Of a DNA stretch of 16,767 nucleotides, positions 5,780 through 15,278 are shown one piece after another; position 1 is the first letter of the stretch, and every line of letters starts with the position of its first letter. Source of the stretch: Ruminiclostridium sp. (GTDB taxonomy: Bacteria > Bacillota_A > Clostridia > Oscillospirales > Ruminococcaceae); contig JAFZOA010000206.1 in assembly GCA_017550775.1 (NCBI GenBank), positions 1-16,767 of the forward strand, given 5' to 3'. A model generated the notes under the pieces. That model worked only from the letters and a program-made list of their open reading frames with translations. It searched no databases and was not told where the DNA came from. The position numbers and the translations under genes were made by a program.

Positions 5780-5808
5780 ATTATACCACAGTTCCTTCTT
5801 TTCGTCAA
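5780..5808 (-). promoter_or_regulatory. Sigma-A promoter for the secreted protein (two-component unit)
   Basis: On the minus strand TTGACG (5808-5803), 17 bases, then TATAAT (5785-5780) with an extended TGG before it. Transcription would start near 5773, giving a leader of roughly 65 bases. Only one hexamer base departs from consensus. Confidence 0.75.
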
Positions 5809-5850
5809 TTCTTTTGTTTGTCTGACAGCAGTGGCGGAATAATAAAAAGC

Positions 5851-5879
5851 TTTACTTTTATAAATGATTGTGGTATAAT
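5851..5879 (+). promoter_or_regulatory. Extended -10 sigma-A promoter for manA-glucokinase-ilvD
   Basis: TTTACT (5851-5856), 17 bases, TATAAT (5874-5879) preceded by TGG, an extended -10. The eleven bases TGTGGTATAAT (5869-5879) are repeated, inverted, in the divergent promoter at 5780-5790. Start near 5886 and a leader of about 32 bases to the ATG at 5918. Confidence 0.72.
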
Positions 5880-5917
5880 AACTGTGTATTATCCTATGAT
5901 CGTAAAGGAGTGTTTTT

Positions 5918-6871
5918 ATGTGCATATTGAAGCTTAACGCGCCGTGCAAGGACTATATCTGGGGCGGCACGAGACTCAGGGACGAGTACGGCAAGAAGTC
6001 CGAAGCGGACAAGGTCGCCGAGAGCTGGGAGCTGTCCTGCCACAAGGACGGGAAAAGCGTCATAGCCAACGGTGAGTACGCGGGAAAGACTCTTGATGAA
6101 TATATCGAAGCAGAGGGAAAGAAGGTGCTCGGGACAAACTGCGGGCGCTTTGAATACTTCCCCATACTGATAAAGCTTATCGACGCGAAGGATAACCTCT
6201 CGGTGCAGGTGCACCCCGATAACGACTACGCTCTGCGCGTAGAGGGGGAGTACGGCAAGACCGAGATGTGGTATATCGTTGACGCGGAGGAAGGCGCAGA
6301 GCTGCTGTACGGCTTCAAACACGAGATAACCCGTGAGGAGTTCGCCGAGCGTATCCGCAGCAACACTCTCCTCGAAGTCACCAACAACGTCCCCGTCCAC
6401 AAGGGCGACGTGTTCTTCATCGAGAGCGGTACTCTCCATGCTATCGGCAAGGGCATACTCATAGCGGAGATACAGCAGAACTCCAACACCACCTACCGCA
6501 TCTACGACTACGGCAGAGTCGGCAAGGACGGCAAGCCGCGCGAACTTCACATAGACAAGGCGTGTGAGGTCACAAAGCTTATCCCCCCGACCCGCCCGAC
6601 CAGACCCCAGGGCGAACCGCAGGACAAGGGCGGATACACCGCGACGCTGCTTGCTTCCTGCGAATACTTCAACGTGAACAAGCTCGACGTGCGCACCGAG
6701 GCGCGGCTCGAAGCGACGGACAAGTCGTTCTGCTCGCTGCTGGTGCTGGACGGGAGCTTCACACTCGGCGCCCTTACCCTCGGCAAGGGCGACAGCGTGT
6801 TCGTCCCGGCGGGGTATGGTGAGTTCACGCTTTCCGGAAGCGGAGAAGCTATACTTACGGACATTGTGTGA
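5918..6871 (+). CDS. manA: Mannose-6-phosphate isomerase (type I, zinc-dependent)
   Basis: Interconverts mannose-6-phosphate and fructose-6-phosphate in the cytoplasm, linking mannose use and mannosyl-donor synthesis to glycolysis. The 317 residues match the short Bacillus-type enzyme. The cupin zinc site is visible: Gln97 and His99 in SVQVHPD, Glu116 in TEMWYIVD and His174 in GTLHAIG; the catalytic arginine segment TTYRIYDYGR follows (about 191-200). The N-terminal YIWGGTRL and WELS motifs are also typical. AAAGGAG stands 7 bases before the ATG. It is the first gene of a three-gene run, 30 bases ahead of the ROK kinase. No truncation is seen. Confidence 0.95.
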   Translation: MCILKLNAPCKDYIWGGTRLRDEYGKKSEADKVAESWELSCHKDGKSVIANGEYAGKTLDEYIEAEGKKVLGTNCGRFEYFPILIKLIDAKDNLSVQVHPDNDYALRVEGEYGKTEMWYIVDAEEGAELLYGFKHEITREEFAERIRSNTLLEVTNNVPVHKGDVFFIESGTLHAIGKGILIAEIQQNSNTTYRIYDYGRVGKDGKPRELHIDKACEVTKLIPPTRPTRPQGEPQDKGGYTATLLASCEYFNVNKLDVRTEARLEATDKSFCSLLVLDGSFTLGALTLGKGDSVFVPAGYGEFTLSGSGEAILTDIV

Positions 6872-6901
6872 CGTGACAGACACATCGGAAGGGGAGGTAT
6901 A

Positions 6902-7945
6902 ATGAAGTACTATATAGGAATAGATATAGGCGGCACGAACTTATCCACCGGCGTTGTGGACGAGTCCTACAACATCGTCGGACGCAGCAGGATAAAGACC
7001 GATAACGGAAGACCCTACTCCGAAGTCATAAAGGACATTCTCGAAAGCGTAAGGCTCGCGGTATCGGACGCAAAGATAGACATGGACGACGTGAAGTGGA
7101 TAGGCACAGGCTGTCCCGGCACCTGCAACCCCGAGACAGGGATAGTCGAGTACTCCAACAATCTGCGCTGGGAGAACGTCCCGCTGCTGTCGGACATAGA
7201 AAAGACCTTCGACAAGAAGACATATATCGAGAATGACGCGAACGCCGCGGCTTACGGCGAATACCTCGCGGGGGCGGCAAAGGGCGCGAAGAACGCGGTC
7301 ATCATCACTCTCGGCACCGGCGTGGGCGCGGGGATAATCCTCAACGGAAAGATATTCTCCGGCACCAACTACGCGGGCGGCGAGATCGGTCACACGGTCA
7401 TAGTCATGGACGGGTATCAGTGTACCTGCGGGCGCAGAGGCTGCTTTGAGACCTACGCGTCGGCGACGGGACTTGCCCGCATGACGAAGGAAGCGCTCGA
7501 ACAGCACCCGGACAGCAAGATAGCACAGCTCGTCGAGGCGGACGGCAGGATAAGTGCGCGCACCGCGTTCAACGCCGCGAAGATGATGGACGAAGTGGGA
7601 AAAGCGGTGGTTGACCGTTATATCAGGGCGCTCGCCTGCGGTATCACCAACACGATCAACATTTTCCAGCCGGACATACTCTGCATAGGCGGCGGTGTGT
7701 GCAACGAGGGAGACAGACTGCTGCTCCCGCTGAAAGAACTTGTAGCAAAGAGCGTGTACTCAAAGAACAGCAAGAAGAATACCGAGATATGTATTTGCAG
7801 TCTCGGGAACGACGCGGGAATAATCGGCGCGGCAATGCTCGGAAAGAGCGGTGAGGGCGGACTGCTCAGAACCGCCGAGGCGGGAATCACGGGAATAAAA
7901 AGTGTGCTCGGGATAGACAAGACGAGAAAGGACGACCAGAAATGA
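6902..7945 (+). CDS. glcK: ROK-family glucokinase
   Basis: Phosphorylates glucose (ATP to glucose-6-P) in the cytoplasm. The 347 residues include the ATP phosphate loop DIGGTN (8-13), the catalytic Asp112 in [11 protein letters not shown], the second phosphate motif LGTGVGAG (137-144), sugar-binding Glu161 and His164 in AGGEIGH, and the ROK zinc site formed by His164 with Cys174, Cys176 and Cys181 ([10 protein letters not shown]). These point to a glucokinase rather than a ROK repressor, since no helix-turn-helix precedes the kinase fold. A fructokinase or mannokinase is possible, and the manA neighbour would suit that. The C-terminus carries about 25 extra polar residues ([18 protein letters not shown]). 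GGGAGG precedes the ATG. Its last four bases overlap the ilvD start (ATGA). Confidence 0.88.
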   Translation: MKYYIGIDIGGTNLSTGVVDESYNIVGRSRIKTDNGRPYSEVIKDILESVRLAVSDAKIDMDDVKWIGTGCPGTCNPETGIVEYSNNLRWENVPLLSDIEKTFDKKTYIENDANAAAYGEYLAGAAKGAKNAVIITLGTGVGAGIILNGKIFSGTNYAGGEIGHTVIVMDGYQCTCGRRGCFETYASATGLARMTKEALEQHPDSKIAQLVEADGRISARTAFNAAKMMDEVGKAVVDRYIRALACGITNTINIFQPDILCIGGGVCNEGDRLLLPLKELVAKSVYSKNSKKNTEICICSLGNDAGIIGAAMLGKSGEGGLLRTAEAGITGIKSVLGIDKTRKDDQK

Positions 7946-9597
7946 GAAGCGATCTTCTTAAAGACGGTGTTACAAGACTTCCTCACCGCTCGCTGCTCAA
8001 AGCTCTCGGAGTCACCGACAGCGAGATGAAAAAGCCGTTCATAGCTGTAGTAAGCGCCGCAAGCGACTACGTTCCCGGACACATGCACTTACAGGGACTT
8101 GCACAGGCAGTAAAGGACGGCATCCGCAACGCGGGCGGCGTACCCTTCGAGTTCTGCACTATCGGCGTGTGCGACGGACTTGCTATGAACCACAAGGGTA
8201 TGCGCTACTCCCTCGCTTCCCGCGAGCTGATAGCGGACAGCATCGAGGTCATGCTCACGGCACACCCGCTGGACGGCGCGGTGTTTATCCCGAACTGCGA
8301 CAAGATCGTCCCGGCTATGATAATGGCGGCGGCGAGAATGAACATTCCCTCGATCTTCGTGAGCGGCGGCCCCATGAGCCCCGGAAAGCCCTGCGGCAAG
8401 CGGATCGGTCTGTCCGAGACGTTCGAGGTGGTGGGGCTGTACGCCGACGGGAAGGTCACGGACGAGGAGCTTATCGAGTACGAGAACAAGTCCTGTCCGA
8501 CCTGCGGCTCCTGCTCGGGAATGTACACCGCGAACTCCATGAACTGTCTTACCGAGGCGGTGGGACTTGCACTCCCGTTCAACGGCACCGAGCCGGCTGT
8601 GAACTCCGCACGGCGCAGACTCGCGAAGGAGACCGGCGAACGCGCTGTTGAACTTGTGCGTGAGAATATCCGCCCGCTCGATATCCTGACCCGGAGAAAT
8701 ATCCTCAACGCGCTCGCGACCGACATGGCGATAGGCGCGTCCTCGAACACCGTCCTGCACCTGCTCGCGATAGCGCACGAGGCAAAGGCGGATATAACGA
8801 TAGACGACATCGACTCCATGAGCCGTAAAATACCGCAGATATCCAAACTCAACCCCGCAAGCAGTATCTTCATCGAAGACCTGAACGAGGTCGGCGGCAT
8901 ACAGGCTGTCCTGAACGAGCTCTCAAAGAAGGAGCTTATCGACCTCGACGCGCTCACCGTTTCCGGAACTCAGCGTGACCGTCTCGCAAAGGCGAAGTCC
9001 GCGGACGGCACGGTGATACACCCGATAGACGCGCCTATCCGTGCGGACGGAGGAATAGCTATCCTGAAAGGCAACCTCTCACCCGAGGGCGCTGTCGTAA
9101 AGCAGGGCGCGGTAAAGCCGGAGATGATGGACTTCACCGGCACCGCGAAGGTGTTCGACGGCGAGCAGGAAGCGTATGACGCTATCCTGAACGGCGGCAT
9201 ACAGGCAGGGGACGTTGTGGTCATCCGCTACGAGGGTCCGAAAGGCGGCCCCGGAATGCCGGAAATGCTCTCTCCCACGGCGGCTATCGCGGGAAAGGGG
9301 CTTGACGGGAGCGTTGCGCTCATCACCGACGGGCGTTTCAGCGGTGCGAGCCGCGGTGCGTCAGTGGGACATATCTCCCCCGAAGCGGCCGAGGGCGGAC
9401 TTATCGCTTTCATTGAGAACGGCGACAAGATACACATAGACATTCCGAACCGCAGTATAGAGCTGCTCGTTCCGGAGGACGAGATCGCAAAGCGCAGGGA
9501 GAAGGGAATACTCCCGCCGAAGCCGCTTGACGGCTACCTGAAACGCTACGCGAAAATGGTAAGGAACGCGAGCGTAGGAGCGGTGTTTGAGGATTGA
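7942..9597 (+). CDS. ilvD: Dihydroxy-acid dehydratase
   Basis: Fe-S enzyme that dehydrates 2,3-dihydroxy-isovalerate and -methylvalerate to the 2-keto acids in valine, leucine and isoleucine synthesis. The 551 residues match the usual length. Seen are VPGHMHL (44-50), [24 protein letters not shown], the cluster ligand Cys119 followed by DK (Lys121, usually carbamylated) in IPNCDK, Cys191 in [10 protein letters not shown], and [10 protein letters not shown] plus [11 protein letters not shown] near the C-terminus. The VPGH rather than PCN form resembles the oxygen-sensitive E. coli-type enzyme, suiting an anaerobe. The ATG overlaps the kinase stop (ATGA), with GAAAGGA upstream. A related sugar-acid dehydratase of the IlvD/Edd family is possible given the sugar genes, but the sequence reads as a normal clostridial IlvD. 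Confidence 0.93.
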   Translation: MRSDLLKDGVTRLPHRSLLKALGVTDSEMKKPFIAVVSAASDYVPGHMHLQGLAQAVKDGIRNAGGVPFEFCTIGVCDGLAMNHKGMRYSLASRELIADSIEVMLTAHPLDGAVFIPNCDKIVPAMIMAAARMNIPSIFVSGGPMSPGKPCGKRIGLSETFEVVGLYADGKVTDEELIEYENKSCPTCGSCSGMYTANSMNCLTEAVGLALPFNGTEPAVNSARRRLAKETGERAVELVRENIRPLDILTRRNILNALATDMAIGASSNTVLHLLAIAHEAKADITIDDIDSMSRKIPQISKLNPASSIFIEDLNEVGGIQAVLNELSKKELIDLDALTVSGTQRDRLAKAKSADGTVIHPIDAPIRADGGIAILKGNLSPEGAVVKQGAVKPEMMDFTGTAKVFDGEQEAYDAILNGGIQAGDVVVIRYEGPKGGPGMPEMLSPTAAIAGKGLDGSVALITDGRFSGASRGASVGHISPEAAEGGLIAFIENGDKIHIDIPNRSIELLVPEDEIAKRREKGILPPKPLDGYLKRYAKMVRNASVGAVFED

Positions 9598-9600
9598 GTA

Positions 9601-9629
9601 TTGACAAGTCACAGATAATATGATAAAAT
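9601..9629 (+). promoter_or_regulatory. Sigma-A promoter for uvrB
   Basis: TTGACA (9601-9606), 17 bases, TAAAAT (9624-9629). It begins three bases after the ilvD stop. The start is expected near 9636, inside the palindrome at 9626-9658, so an uvrB message beginning there would lack most of the hairpin's 5' arm. Confidence 0.75.
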
Positions 9630-9658
9630 AAACACGAACAGCGCGTTCGTGTTTATTT
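9626..9658 (+). terminator. 14-bp palindrome: ilvD terminator and possible LexA-like operator
   Basis: AAATAAACACGAAC (9626-9639), loop AGCGC, GTTCGTGTTTATTT (9645-9658). The T-rich 3' arm suits an intrinsic terminator for the manA-glcK-ilvD message. The core CGAAC-N5-GTTCG resembles the Gram-positive LexA box CGAAC-N4-GTTCG but has one base too many between the halves, so LexA binding is doubtful. It overlaps the uvrB -10 and start site. Confidence 0.65.
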
Positions 9659-9689
9659 GTTCCGTTCCGGCGACCAAGAAGGAGATAAC

Positions 9690-11660
9690 GTGGATAAATT
9701 CGTATTAAAATCACCATACAAGCCTACCGGCGACCAGCCGCAGGCAATAGATAAGCTCGTTGAGAGCATTGAGGCGGGAAACCGCGAGCAGGTGCTGCTC
9801 GGCGTGACCGGCTCGGGAAAGACCTTCACCATGGCGAACATCATCGAGCGGGTCAACCGCCCGACGCTGGTGCTCGCCCACAACAAGACCCTCGCCGCAC
9901 AGCTTTGCAGCGAGTTCCGGGAATTTTTTCCCGATAACGCGGTAGAATACTTTGTGTCCTACTACGATTACTACCAGCCCGAGGCGTATATCCCCTCCAC
10001 CGACTCCTACATCGAGAAGGACAGCGCGATAAACGACGACATCGACCGCCTGCGCCACTCGGCGACCTTCTCCCTCGCCGAACGCCGCGATGTCATCATA
10101 GTCTCGTCGGTGTCCTGCATATACAGCTTAGGAAGCCCGGAGGAATACCGCTCGAACACGGTGTCGCTCAGAAAGGGAATGGAGCTTTCCCGGGACGAGC
10201 TCGTAAAGAAGCTTATCTCCATGCAGTACGACCGCAACGACGTGAACTTCATCAGAAACAAGTTCCGGGTACGCGGAGACACAGTCGAGATCTTCCCCGC
10301 CGGCGCTACACAGGAGAACGCCGTGCGTGTGGAGTTCTTCGGCGACGAGATCGACCGGATATCCGAGTTCGAGGTGGTGACCGGCATAGCAAAGCGCGAG
10401 CTGCTCCACGCCGCGATATTCCCCGCGTCGCACTACATCGTCGGCCGGGACAAGCTCGAAGAAGCCCTGAACGATATCGAGGCGGAAATGGAGCAGCAGG
10501 TGGAGAAATTCACCGCCGAGCACAAGCTTATCGAGGCACAGCGCATAGCCGAGCGCACAAAGTACGACATGGAGATGCTGCGCGAGATAGGAATGTGCAA
10601 GGGGATAGAGAACTACTCACGCGTGCTTGCGAGGCGCGCCCCGGGAAGCACCCCGGTCACGCTCATCGACCACTTCCCCTCCGACTTCCTGCTCATGGTG
10701 GATGAGAGCCACGTCACGCTCCCACAGGTGAGGGGCATGTACGGCGGCGACTCGGCGCGCAAGAAGAACCTCATCGACTACGGATTCCGGCTTCCGAGCG
10801 CGTATGATAACCGCCCGCTGAACTTCGACGAGTTCTACGCGAAGATAAACCAGGCGGTGTATGTGTCCGCCACGCCGGGACCCTTTGAGCGCGAGCACGC
10901 CGAGGTGATAGCAGAGCAGATAATCCGCCCGACCGGACTTGTCGATCCGGAGATAATAGTCAAGCCCACCGACGGACAGATAGAAGACCTTGTTTCGGAG
11001 ATAAACGGGCGCATAGAGCGGCATGAGAGAGTGCTGATAACGACGCTCACCAAGAAAATGGCGGAGGATCTTACCAAGTACCTCGAACGGCTGGAGCTTA
11101 AAGTACGGTATATGCACCACGACATCGACACGATCGAGCGTATGCAGATAGTACGCGACCTGCGCCTCGGGGAGTTCGATGTGCTGGTAGGTATAAACCT
11201 GCTGCGCGAGGGACTTGACATACCGGAGGTGTCGCTTGTGGCGATACTCGACGCGGACAAGGAAGGGTTCCTCCGAAGCGGATCCTCGCTGATACAGACG
11301 ATAGGGCGTGCGGCAAGAAACGCGGGCGGACAGGTCATAATGTACGCGGATACAGTTACCGCGAGCATGGAGAACGCTATCCGCGAGACCAACCGCCGCC
11401 GCGAGATACAGATGAAGTACAACGCCGACCACGGCATTACCCCGAAGACGATCATCAAGGAAGTCCGCGATATAATCGACATTTCCGCGAAGGATGACAA
11501 GTCCGGGAAGAAGCCTGCGGCAAAGCTCTCGGTCAAGGACAGGGAGAAGCTTATCGTGCAATATACCGCGATGATGAAGGAAGCCGCGAGAGTGCTTGAT
11601 TTCGAGCAGGCGGCGTACTTCCGCGACAAGATAAAGGAACTTAAAGGAGAGAAGAAATAG
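9690..11660 (+). CDS. uvrB: Excinuclease ABC subunit UvrB
   Basis: DNA damage-verification helicase-like subunit of nucleotide excision repair; it is loaded by UvrA and recruits UvrC. From the GTG start it has 656 residues, the normal size. Motifs: Walker A GVTGSGKT (38-45), the beta-hairpin that threads behind the strand ([20 protein letters not shown], about 85-105), Walker [14 protein letters not shown] (motif III region), [21 protein letters not shown] (motif VI), and a C-terminal UVR motif (about 615-656, [16 protein letters not shown]) that contacts UvrC. The start GTG at 9690 is preferred because AAGAAGGAG sits 5 bases before it. An upstream TTG at 9657 lies in the palindrome and adds non-family residues. 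It has its own promoter and is followed at once by the deaminase-like gene. Confidence 0.97.
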   Translation: MDKFVLKSPYKPTGDQPQAIDKLVESIEAGNREQVLLGVTGSGKTFTMANIIERVNRPTLVLAHNKTLAAQLCSEFREFFPDNAVEYFVSYYDYYQPEAYIPSTDSYIEKDSAINDDIDRLRHSATFSLAERRDVIIVSSVSCIYSLGSPEEYRSNTVSLRKGMELSRDELVKKLISMQYDRNDVNFIRNKFRVRGDTVEIFPAGATQENAVRVEFFGDEIDRISEFEVVTGIAKRELLHAAIFPASHYIVGRDKLEEALNDIEAEMEQQVEKFTAEHKLIEAQRIAERTKYDMEMLREIGMCKGIENYSRVLARRAPGSTPVTLIDHFPSDFLLMVDESHVTLPQVRGMYGGDSARKKNLIDYGFRLPSAYDNRPLNFDEFYAKINQAVYVSATPGPFEREHAEVIAEQIIRPTGLVDPEIIVKPTDGQIEDLVSEINGRIERHERVLITTLTKKMAEDLTKYLERLELKVRYMHHDIDTIERMQIVRDLRLGEFDVLVGINLLREGLDIPEVSLVAILDADKEGFLRSGSSLIQTIGRAARNAGGQVIMYADTVTASMENAIRETNRRREIQMKYNADHGITPKTIIKEVRDIIDISAKDDKSGKKPAAKLSVKDREKLIVQYTAMMKEAARVLDFEQAAYFRDKIKELKGEKK

Positions 11661-11661
11661 T

Positions 11662-12300
11662 ATGCTGACGGAAAAAGAGCTCAACGAGATAAGACAGCGC
11701 TGCGAAAAAGCAGCCGGTGCGCCGTGGAAGTCCTTCATCGAGGGAAGAGATCACCTTTGCGGCTCCGACTTCATACAGACTCAGGGCGAGGATATAGAGC
11801 TTATCGGCGCGTCGGAAGCCGACAAGGACTTCATTGCCAACGCGAGACAGGATATACCGAAGCTGCTCGCCGAGATAGACCGTCTGAAAGGACTGAACAA
11901 GCCGGACAGAGACAACATCTGGTCGGAGATGTACGAAGCCGCGAAGGCCGTGCAGAACGACAGAAAGATCTCCGGTTACGTTGAGGCGGGCGGAGTTGCC
12001 GCGGCGATAGAATCCGCGTCCGGAAGGATATACACCGGAGTATGCGTGGATACATGCAGCACGCTTGGCATCTGCGCCGAGCGGAACGCGGTATTTAATA
12101 TGCTGACCAACGGAGAACAGATAATAAAGCGTGTACTGGCAATAATGCCGGACGGGAGGAACGGCGCTCCCTGCGGGGCGTGCCGTGAGCTTATGGTACA
12201 GCTCATGCCGGAAAGCTACGGGGAGATCGAAATAATGCTCGACTATGCCACCGGGCGCACAATCACTCTGGGGGAGATCACTCCGGAGTGGTGGATATAG
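11662..12300 (+). CDS. Cytidine deaminase-like protein with phage-type N-terminal domain
   Basis: A 212-residue fusion. The C-terminal half (about 85-212) is a cytidine deaminase-like fold: Cys138-Ala-Glu140 in GICAERNAV and PCGACRE (Cys171, Cys174) supply three zinc-binding cysteines and the catalytic glutamate. The N-terminal part (about 1-75; EIRQRCEKAAGAPW, then EADKDFIANARQDIPKLLAE) resembles the small domain common in phage-type (Ead/Ea22-like) hypothetical proteins, whose role is unknown. Typical cytidine deaminases have about 130 residues and lack this extension. The substrate could be a free nucleoside, a damaged base or an antibiotic such as blasticidin S; none is settled by sequence. 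The ATG follows the uvrB stop by one base and its SD (GGAGAG) is inside uvrB, so translation is coupled. uvrA follows after 38 bases. Confidence 0.8.
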   Translation: MLTEKELNEIRQRCEKAAGAPWKSFIEGRDHLCGSDFIQTQGEDIELIGASEADKDFIANARQDIPKLLAEIDRLKGLNKPDRDNIWSEMYEAAKAVQNDRKISGYVEAGGVAAAIESASGRIYTGVCVDTCSTLGICAERNAVFNMLTNGEQIIKRVLAIMPDGRNGAPCGACRELMVQLMPESYGEIEIMLDYATGRTITLGEITPEWWI

Positions 12301-12317
12301 ACACGTCCCGACACGTC
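12300..12317. repeat. Short direct repeat GACACGTC x2 upstream of uvrA
   Basis: GACACGTC at 12300-12307 and 12310-12317, a 10-base period (one helical turn), in the 38-base gap before uvrA. The first copy shares its G with the deaminase stop codon. This could be a binding site or chance. Confidence 0.3.
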
Positions 12318-12338
12318 TGAACGAAAGGAACAGGAGAA

Positions 12339-15167
12339 ATGGCAAACAACAAGATAGTGATACACGGCGCGAAGGAGCACAACCTGAAAAACATAGATCT
12401 GACTATCCCCCGCGACAAGCTCGTAGTGTTCACGGGGCTGTCTGGGTCGGGCAAATCCTCCCTCGCGTTCGATACGATATACGCGGACGGGCAGAGGCGC
12501 TACATGGAAAGCTTATCGTCCTACGCGAGAATGTTTCTCGGACAAATGGAAAAGCCGAACGTCGAGAGCATCGAAGGACTGTCGCCCGCGATCTCGATAG
12601 ACCAGAAGACCACCTCCAACAACCCGCGCTCCACCGTCGGCACCGTCACCGAGATATACGACTACCTGAGACTTCTGTACGCACGCATCGGCGTGCCGCA
12701 CTGTCCGATCTGCGGGCGCGAGATAAGTCAGCAGACCATAGACCAGATAGTCGATCAGATCATGGCGCTCGACGAGGGCACGAAGTTTCAGGTTCTCGCT
12801 CCTATCGCGCGCGGCCGCAAGGGAGAGTACGCAAAGGATCTCGACAACCTTCGCAAGCAGGGCTTTGTCCGCGTGCGCATTGACGGCGAGATGCACGACC
12901 TTGACGAGCCCATGAAGCTCGCGAAGAACATCAAGCACAAGATAGAGGTAGTTGTTGACCGCCTCGTCGTGAAGCCGGATATCGAGTCCCGCCTCTCCGA
13001 CAGCCTGGAGACCGCCGGGAAGCTCACAGACGGGCTCATCTACATCGACGTTATCGGCGGCGAGGAGCTTCACTTCTCGCAGAACTACGCCTGCCCGGAG
13101 CACAACATCAGCATCGAGGAGCTTGTCCCCCGTATGTTCTCATTCAACAACCCATACGGCGCGTGCCCGAACTGCACAGGTCTCGGCACCTTCCACCGCG
13201 TTGACCCTAACCTCATAATCCCGGACGATACCAAGACTATCCGCGAGGGCGCGATAAGGGCGTGCGGTTGGAACTCGCTGGACAGCGGCTCTATCGCCAT
13301 GATGTACTACAACGCGATCTCAAAGCACTACGGTATATCCCTCGACACCCCGGTAAAGGATCTTCCGCCGGAGCAGCTCGGGATATTCCTGTACGGCACG
13401 GCGGGCGAGCGAATACGCGTTGACGTGCTTGATTCCTTCGGCGGCGGCTACCGGAACTCCGACTTCGAGGGCGTTGTGAACAACCTTGAACGCCGATACA
13501 AGGACGGGAGCGAGTCGGCGCGCGCAGAGATCGAGCAGTATATGCACGACTGCGAATGCCCGATGTGCGGCGGCGAAAGGCTCAAAAAGGAGTCTCTCGC
13601 GGTCACGGTCTGCGGTATCAACATCAGTGACTTCTGCAAGAAGAGCATCGGCGACGCTTACGACTTTGTCTGCGGAATGGAGCTCTCAAAGCGCGACCAG
13701 ATGATCGGCAAGCTCATACTCAAGGAGATAAAGTCCCGGCTCAACTTCCTGCGGAGCGTCGGGCTCGAATACCTCACGCTTTCCCGCGCGGCAGGGTCGC
13801 TCTCCGGCGGCGAAAGCCAGAGAATACGCCTCGCAACGCAGATCGGAAGCTCGCTCATGGGCGTGCTTTACATTCTCGACGAGCCGAGCATAGGGCTCCA
13901 CCAGCGCGACAACGACAAGCTCATAGACACGCTTAAGCGCCTGCGCGACCTCGGGAACACGGTCATTGTCGTGGAGCACGACGAGGACACCATGCGCGAG
14001 GCGGACTATATCGTGGATATCGGCCCCGGCGCGGGTATAAACGGCGGCGAGGTGGTAGCCTGCGGTACCGCCGAGGAGATCATGGCGTGCAAGGAGTCCC
14101 TCACCGGACAGTACCTCTCCGGCAAGCTTAAGATCCCCGTACCGAAGCAGCGCCGCGCTCCCGACGGGCGCTACCTCACTATCAAGGGCGCAGCGGAGAA
14201 CAATCTGAAGGGTATCGACGTGGATATCCCGCTCGGAGTGTTCACCTGCGTTACCGGCGTTTCCGGAAGCGGCAAGAGCTCGCTCGTCAACGAGATACTG
14301 TACAACTACCTTGCCGGTGTGCTCAACCGCGCGCGCACCCATGTGGGCAAGTGCCAAAAGATCACCGGCGCGGGTCAGCTCGACAAGGTGATCGCGATAG
14401 ACCAGGCTCCTATCGGGCGGACTCCGCGCTCCAACCCGGCTACCTACACCGGCGTATTCACCGATATCCGCGACCTTTTCGCATCCACCAACGACGCGAA
14501 AATGAAGGGCTTCGGCACTGCGCGCTTCTCGTTCAACGTCAAGGGCGGGCGCTGTGAAGCCTGTCAGGGCGACGGTATCATCAAGATCGAGATGCACTTC
14601 CTGCCGGACGTGTATGTTCCCTGCGACGTGTGCAAGGGAAGGCGCTACAACCGCGAAACGCTGGAGGTGCGCTACAAGGGGAAGAACATCTACGACGTGC
14701 TGGAAATGACTATCGAGGAGGGGTGTAAGTTCTTCGAGAACGTCCCGAAGATACACCGCAAGCTACAGACTCTCTGCGACGTGGGACTCGGCTATGTCAA
14801 GATCGGTCAGCCCGCCACCACACTCTCCGGCGGCGAGGCGCAGCGCGTGAAGCTTGCGACGGAGCTTGCCCGCCGCGCCACCGGACGTACCGTTTATATA
14901 CTCGACGAGCCGACTACGGGACTTCACACCGCGGACGTACACAAGCTTATCGACGTTTTGCAGCTCCTTGTCGAGGGCGGCAACAGCGTCATCGTCATCG
15001 AGCACAACCTTGATGTCATCAAGACTGCCGACTACATCATCGACCTGGGTCCCGAGGGCGGCGACAAGGGTGGTACCGTGGTAGCGGTGGGAACGCCGGA
15101 GGACGTGGCGAAGGTGAAGGAGTCATATACCGGGCAGTACCTCAGAAAAGTGCTTTCGCGCTCATAA
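12339..15167 (+). CDS. uvrA: Excinuclease ABC subunit UvrA
   Basis: ATP-binding damage sensor that dimerises, scans DNA and loads UvrB. The 942 residues have the full two-cassette layout: Walker [10 protein letters not shown] (about 33-41), the insertion with UvrB-binding and DNA-binding regions, ABC signature [12 protein letters not shown] (about 488) with [12 protein letters not shown], then the second Walker [10 protein letters not shown] (about 639) and [12 protein letters not shown] (about 829) with LDEPTTGLH. The C-terminal zinc finger is complete (CEAC near 738 and CDVC near 762). In the first zinc module, CPNC near 275 is standard but its partner reads CPEH near 251, a His in place of the usual Cys. 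The ATG has GGAACAGGAG before it. It lies in the uvrB operon and is closed by the terminator at 15233-15269. Confidence 0.97.
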   Translation: MANNKIVIHGAKEHNLKNIDLTIPRDKLVVFTGLSGSGKSSLAFDTIYADGQRRYMESLSSYARMFLGQMEKPNVESIEGLSPAISIDQKTTSNNPRSTVGTVTEIYDYLRLLYARIGVPHCPICGREISQQTIDQIVDQIMALDEGTKFQVLAPIARGRKGEYAKDLDNLRKQGFVRVRIDGEMHDLDEPMKLAKNIKHKIEVVVDRLVVKPDIESRLSDSLETAGKLTDGLIYIDVIGGEELHFSQNYACPEHNISIEELVPRMFSFNNPYGACPNCTGLGTFHRVDPNLIIPDDTKTIREGAIRACGWNSLDSGSIAMMYYNAISKHYGISLDTPVKDLPPEQLGIFLYGTAGERIRVDVLDSFGGGYRNSDFEGVVNNLERRYKDGSESARAEIEQYMHDCECPMCGGERLKKESLAVTVCGINISDFCKKSIGDAYDFVCGMELSKRDQMIGKLILKEIKSRLNFLRSVGLEYLTLSRAAGSLSGGESQRIRLATQIGSSLMGVLYILDEPSIGLHQRDNDKLIDTLKRLRDLGNTVIVVEHDEDTMREADYIVDIGPGAGINGGEVVACGTAEEIMACKESLTGQYLSGKLKIPVPKQRRAPDGRYLTIKGAAENNLKGIDVDIPLGVFTCVTGVSGSGKSSLVNEILYNYLAGVLNRARTHVGKCQKITGAGQLDKVIAIDQAPIGRTPRSNPATYTGVFTDIRDLFASTNDAKMKGFGTARFSFNVKGGRCEACQGDGIIKIEMHFLPDVYVPCDVCKGRRYNRETLEVRYKGKNIYDVLEMTIEEGCKFFENVPKIHRKLQTLCDVGLGYVKIGQPATTLSGGEAQRVKLATELARRATGRTVYILDEPTTGLHTADVHKLIDVLQLLVEGGNSVIVIEHNLDVIKTADYIIDLGPEGGDKGGTVVAVGTPEDVAKVKESYTGQYLRKVLSRS

Positions 15168-15188
15168 AACGGAACCCTTTGTCTGCGT

Positions 15189-15216
15189 TTTCTCTCCGCC
15201 TAAAGCGGGGGAGAAA
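15189..15216 (+). repeat. Imperfect stem-loop just after uvrA
   Basis: TTTCTCTCCGC (15189-15199) can pair with GCGGGGGAGAAA (15205-15216) with a bulged G and one wobble. It is 21 bases past the uvrA stop, has no T-run on the plus strand, and precedes the stronger terminator; it may protect the 3' end of the message. Confidence 0.4.
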
Positions 15217-15232
15217 GCAAATATAAAAAACA

Positions 15233-15269
15233 GTGGTGCAGTCTTACGGCTGCACCACATCTTTTTATT
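15233..15269. terminator. Bidirectional rho-independent terminator
   Basis: GTGGTGCAG (15233-15241) pairs perfectly with CTGCACCAC (15250-15258) around an 8-base loop. On the plus strand ATCTTTTTATT follows, ending uvrA; on the minus strand the opposite flank reads TGTTTTTTATATTT, ending the convergent surface-protein gene. One hairpin serves both. Confidence 0.85.
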
Positions 15270-15278
15270 CTTCAATTA

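Noticed and set aside
5894..6883. A 329-codon minus-strand frame over manA
   Set aside because: It mirrors manA codons, has no family match and no promoter. manA itself has all zinc ligands.
10617..11738. A 373-codon minus-strand frame over uvrB
   Set aside because: It is antisense to conserved UvrB helicase motifs, with low-complexity composition typical of a shadow frame.
13686..14756. A 356-codon minus-strand frame over uvrA
   Set aside because: Antisense to the ABC signature and zinc-finger region of UvrA; no independent evidence of coding.
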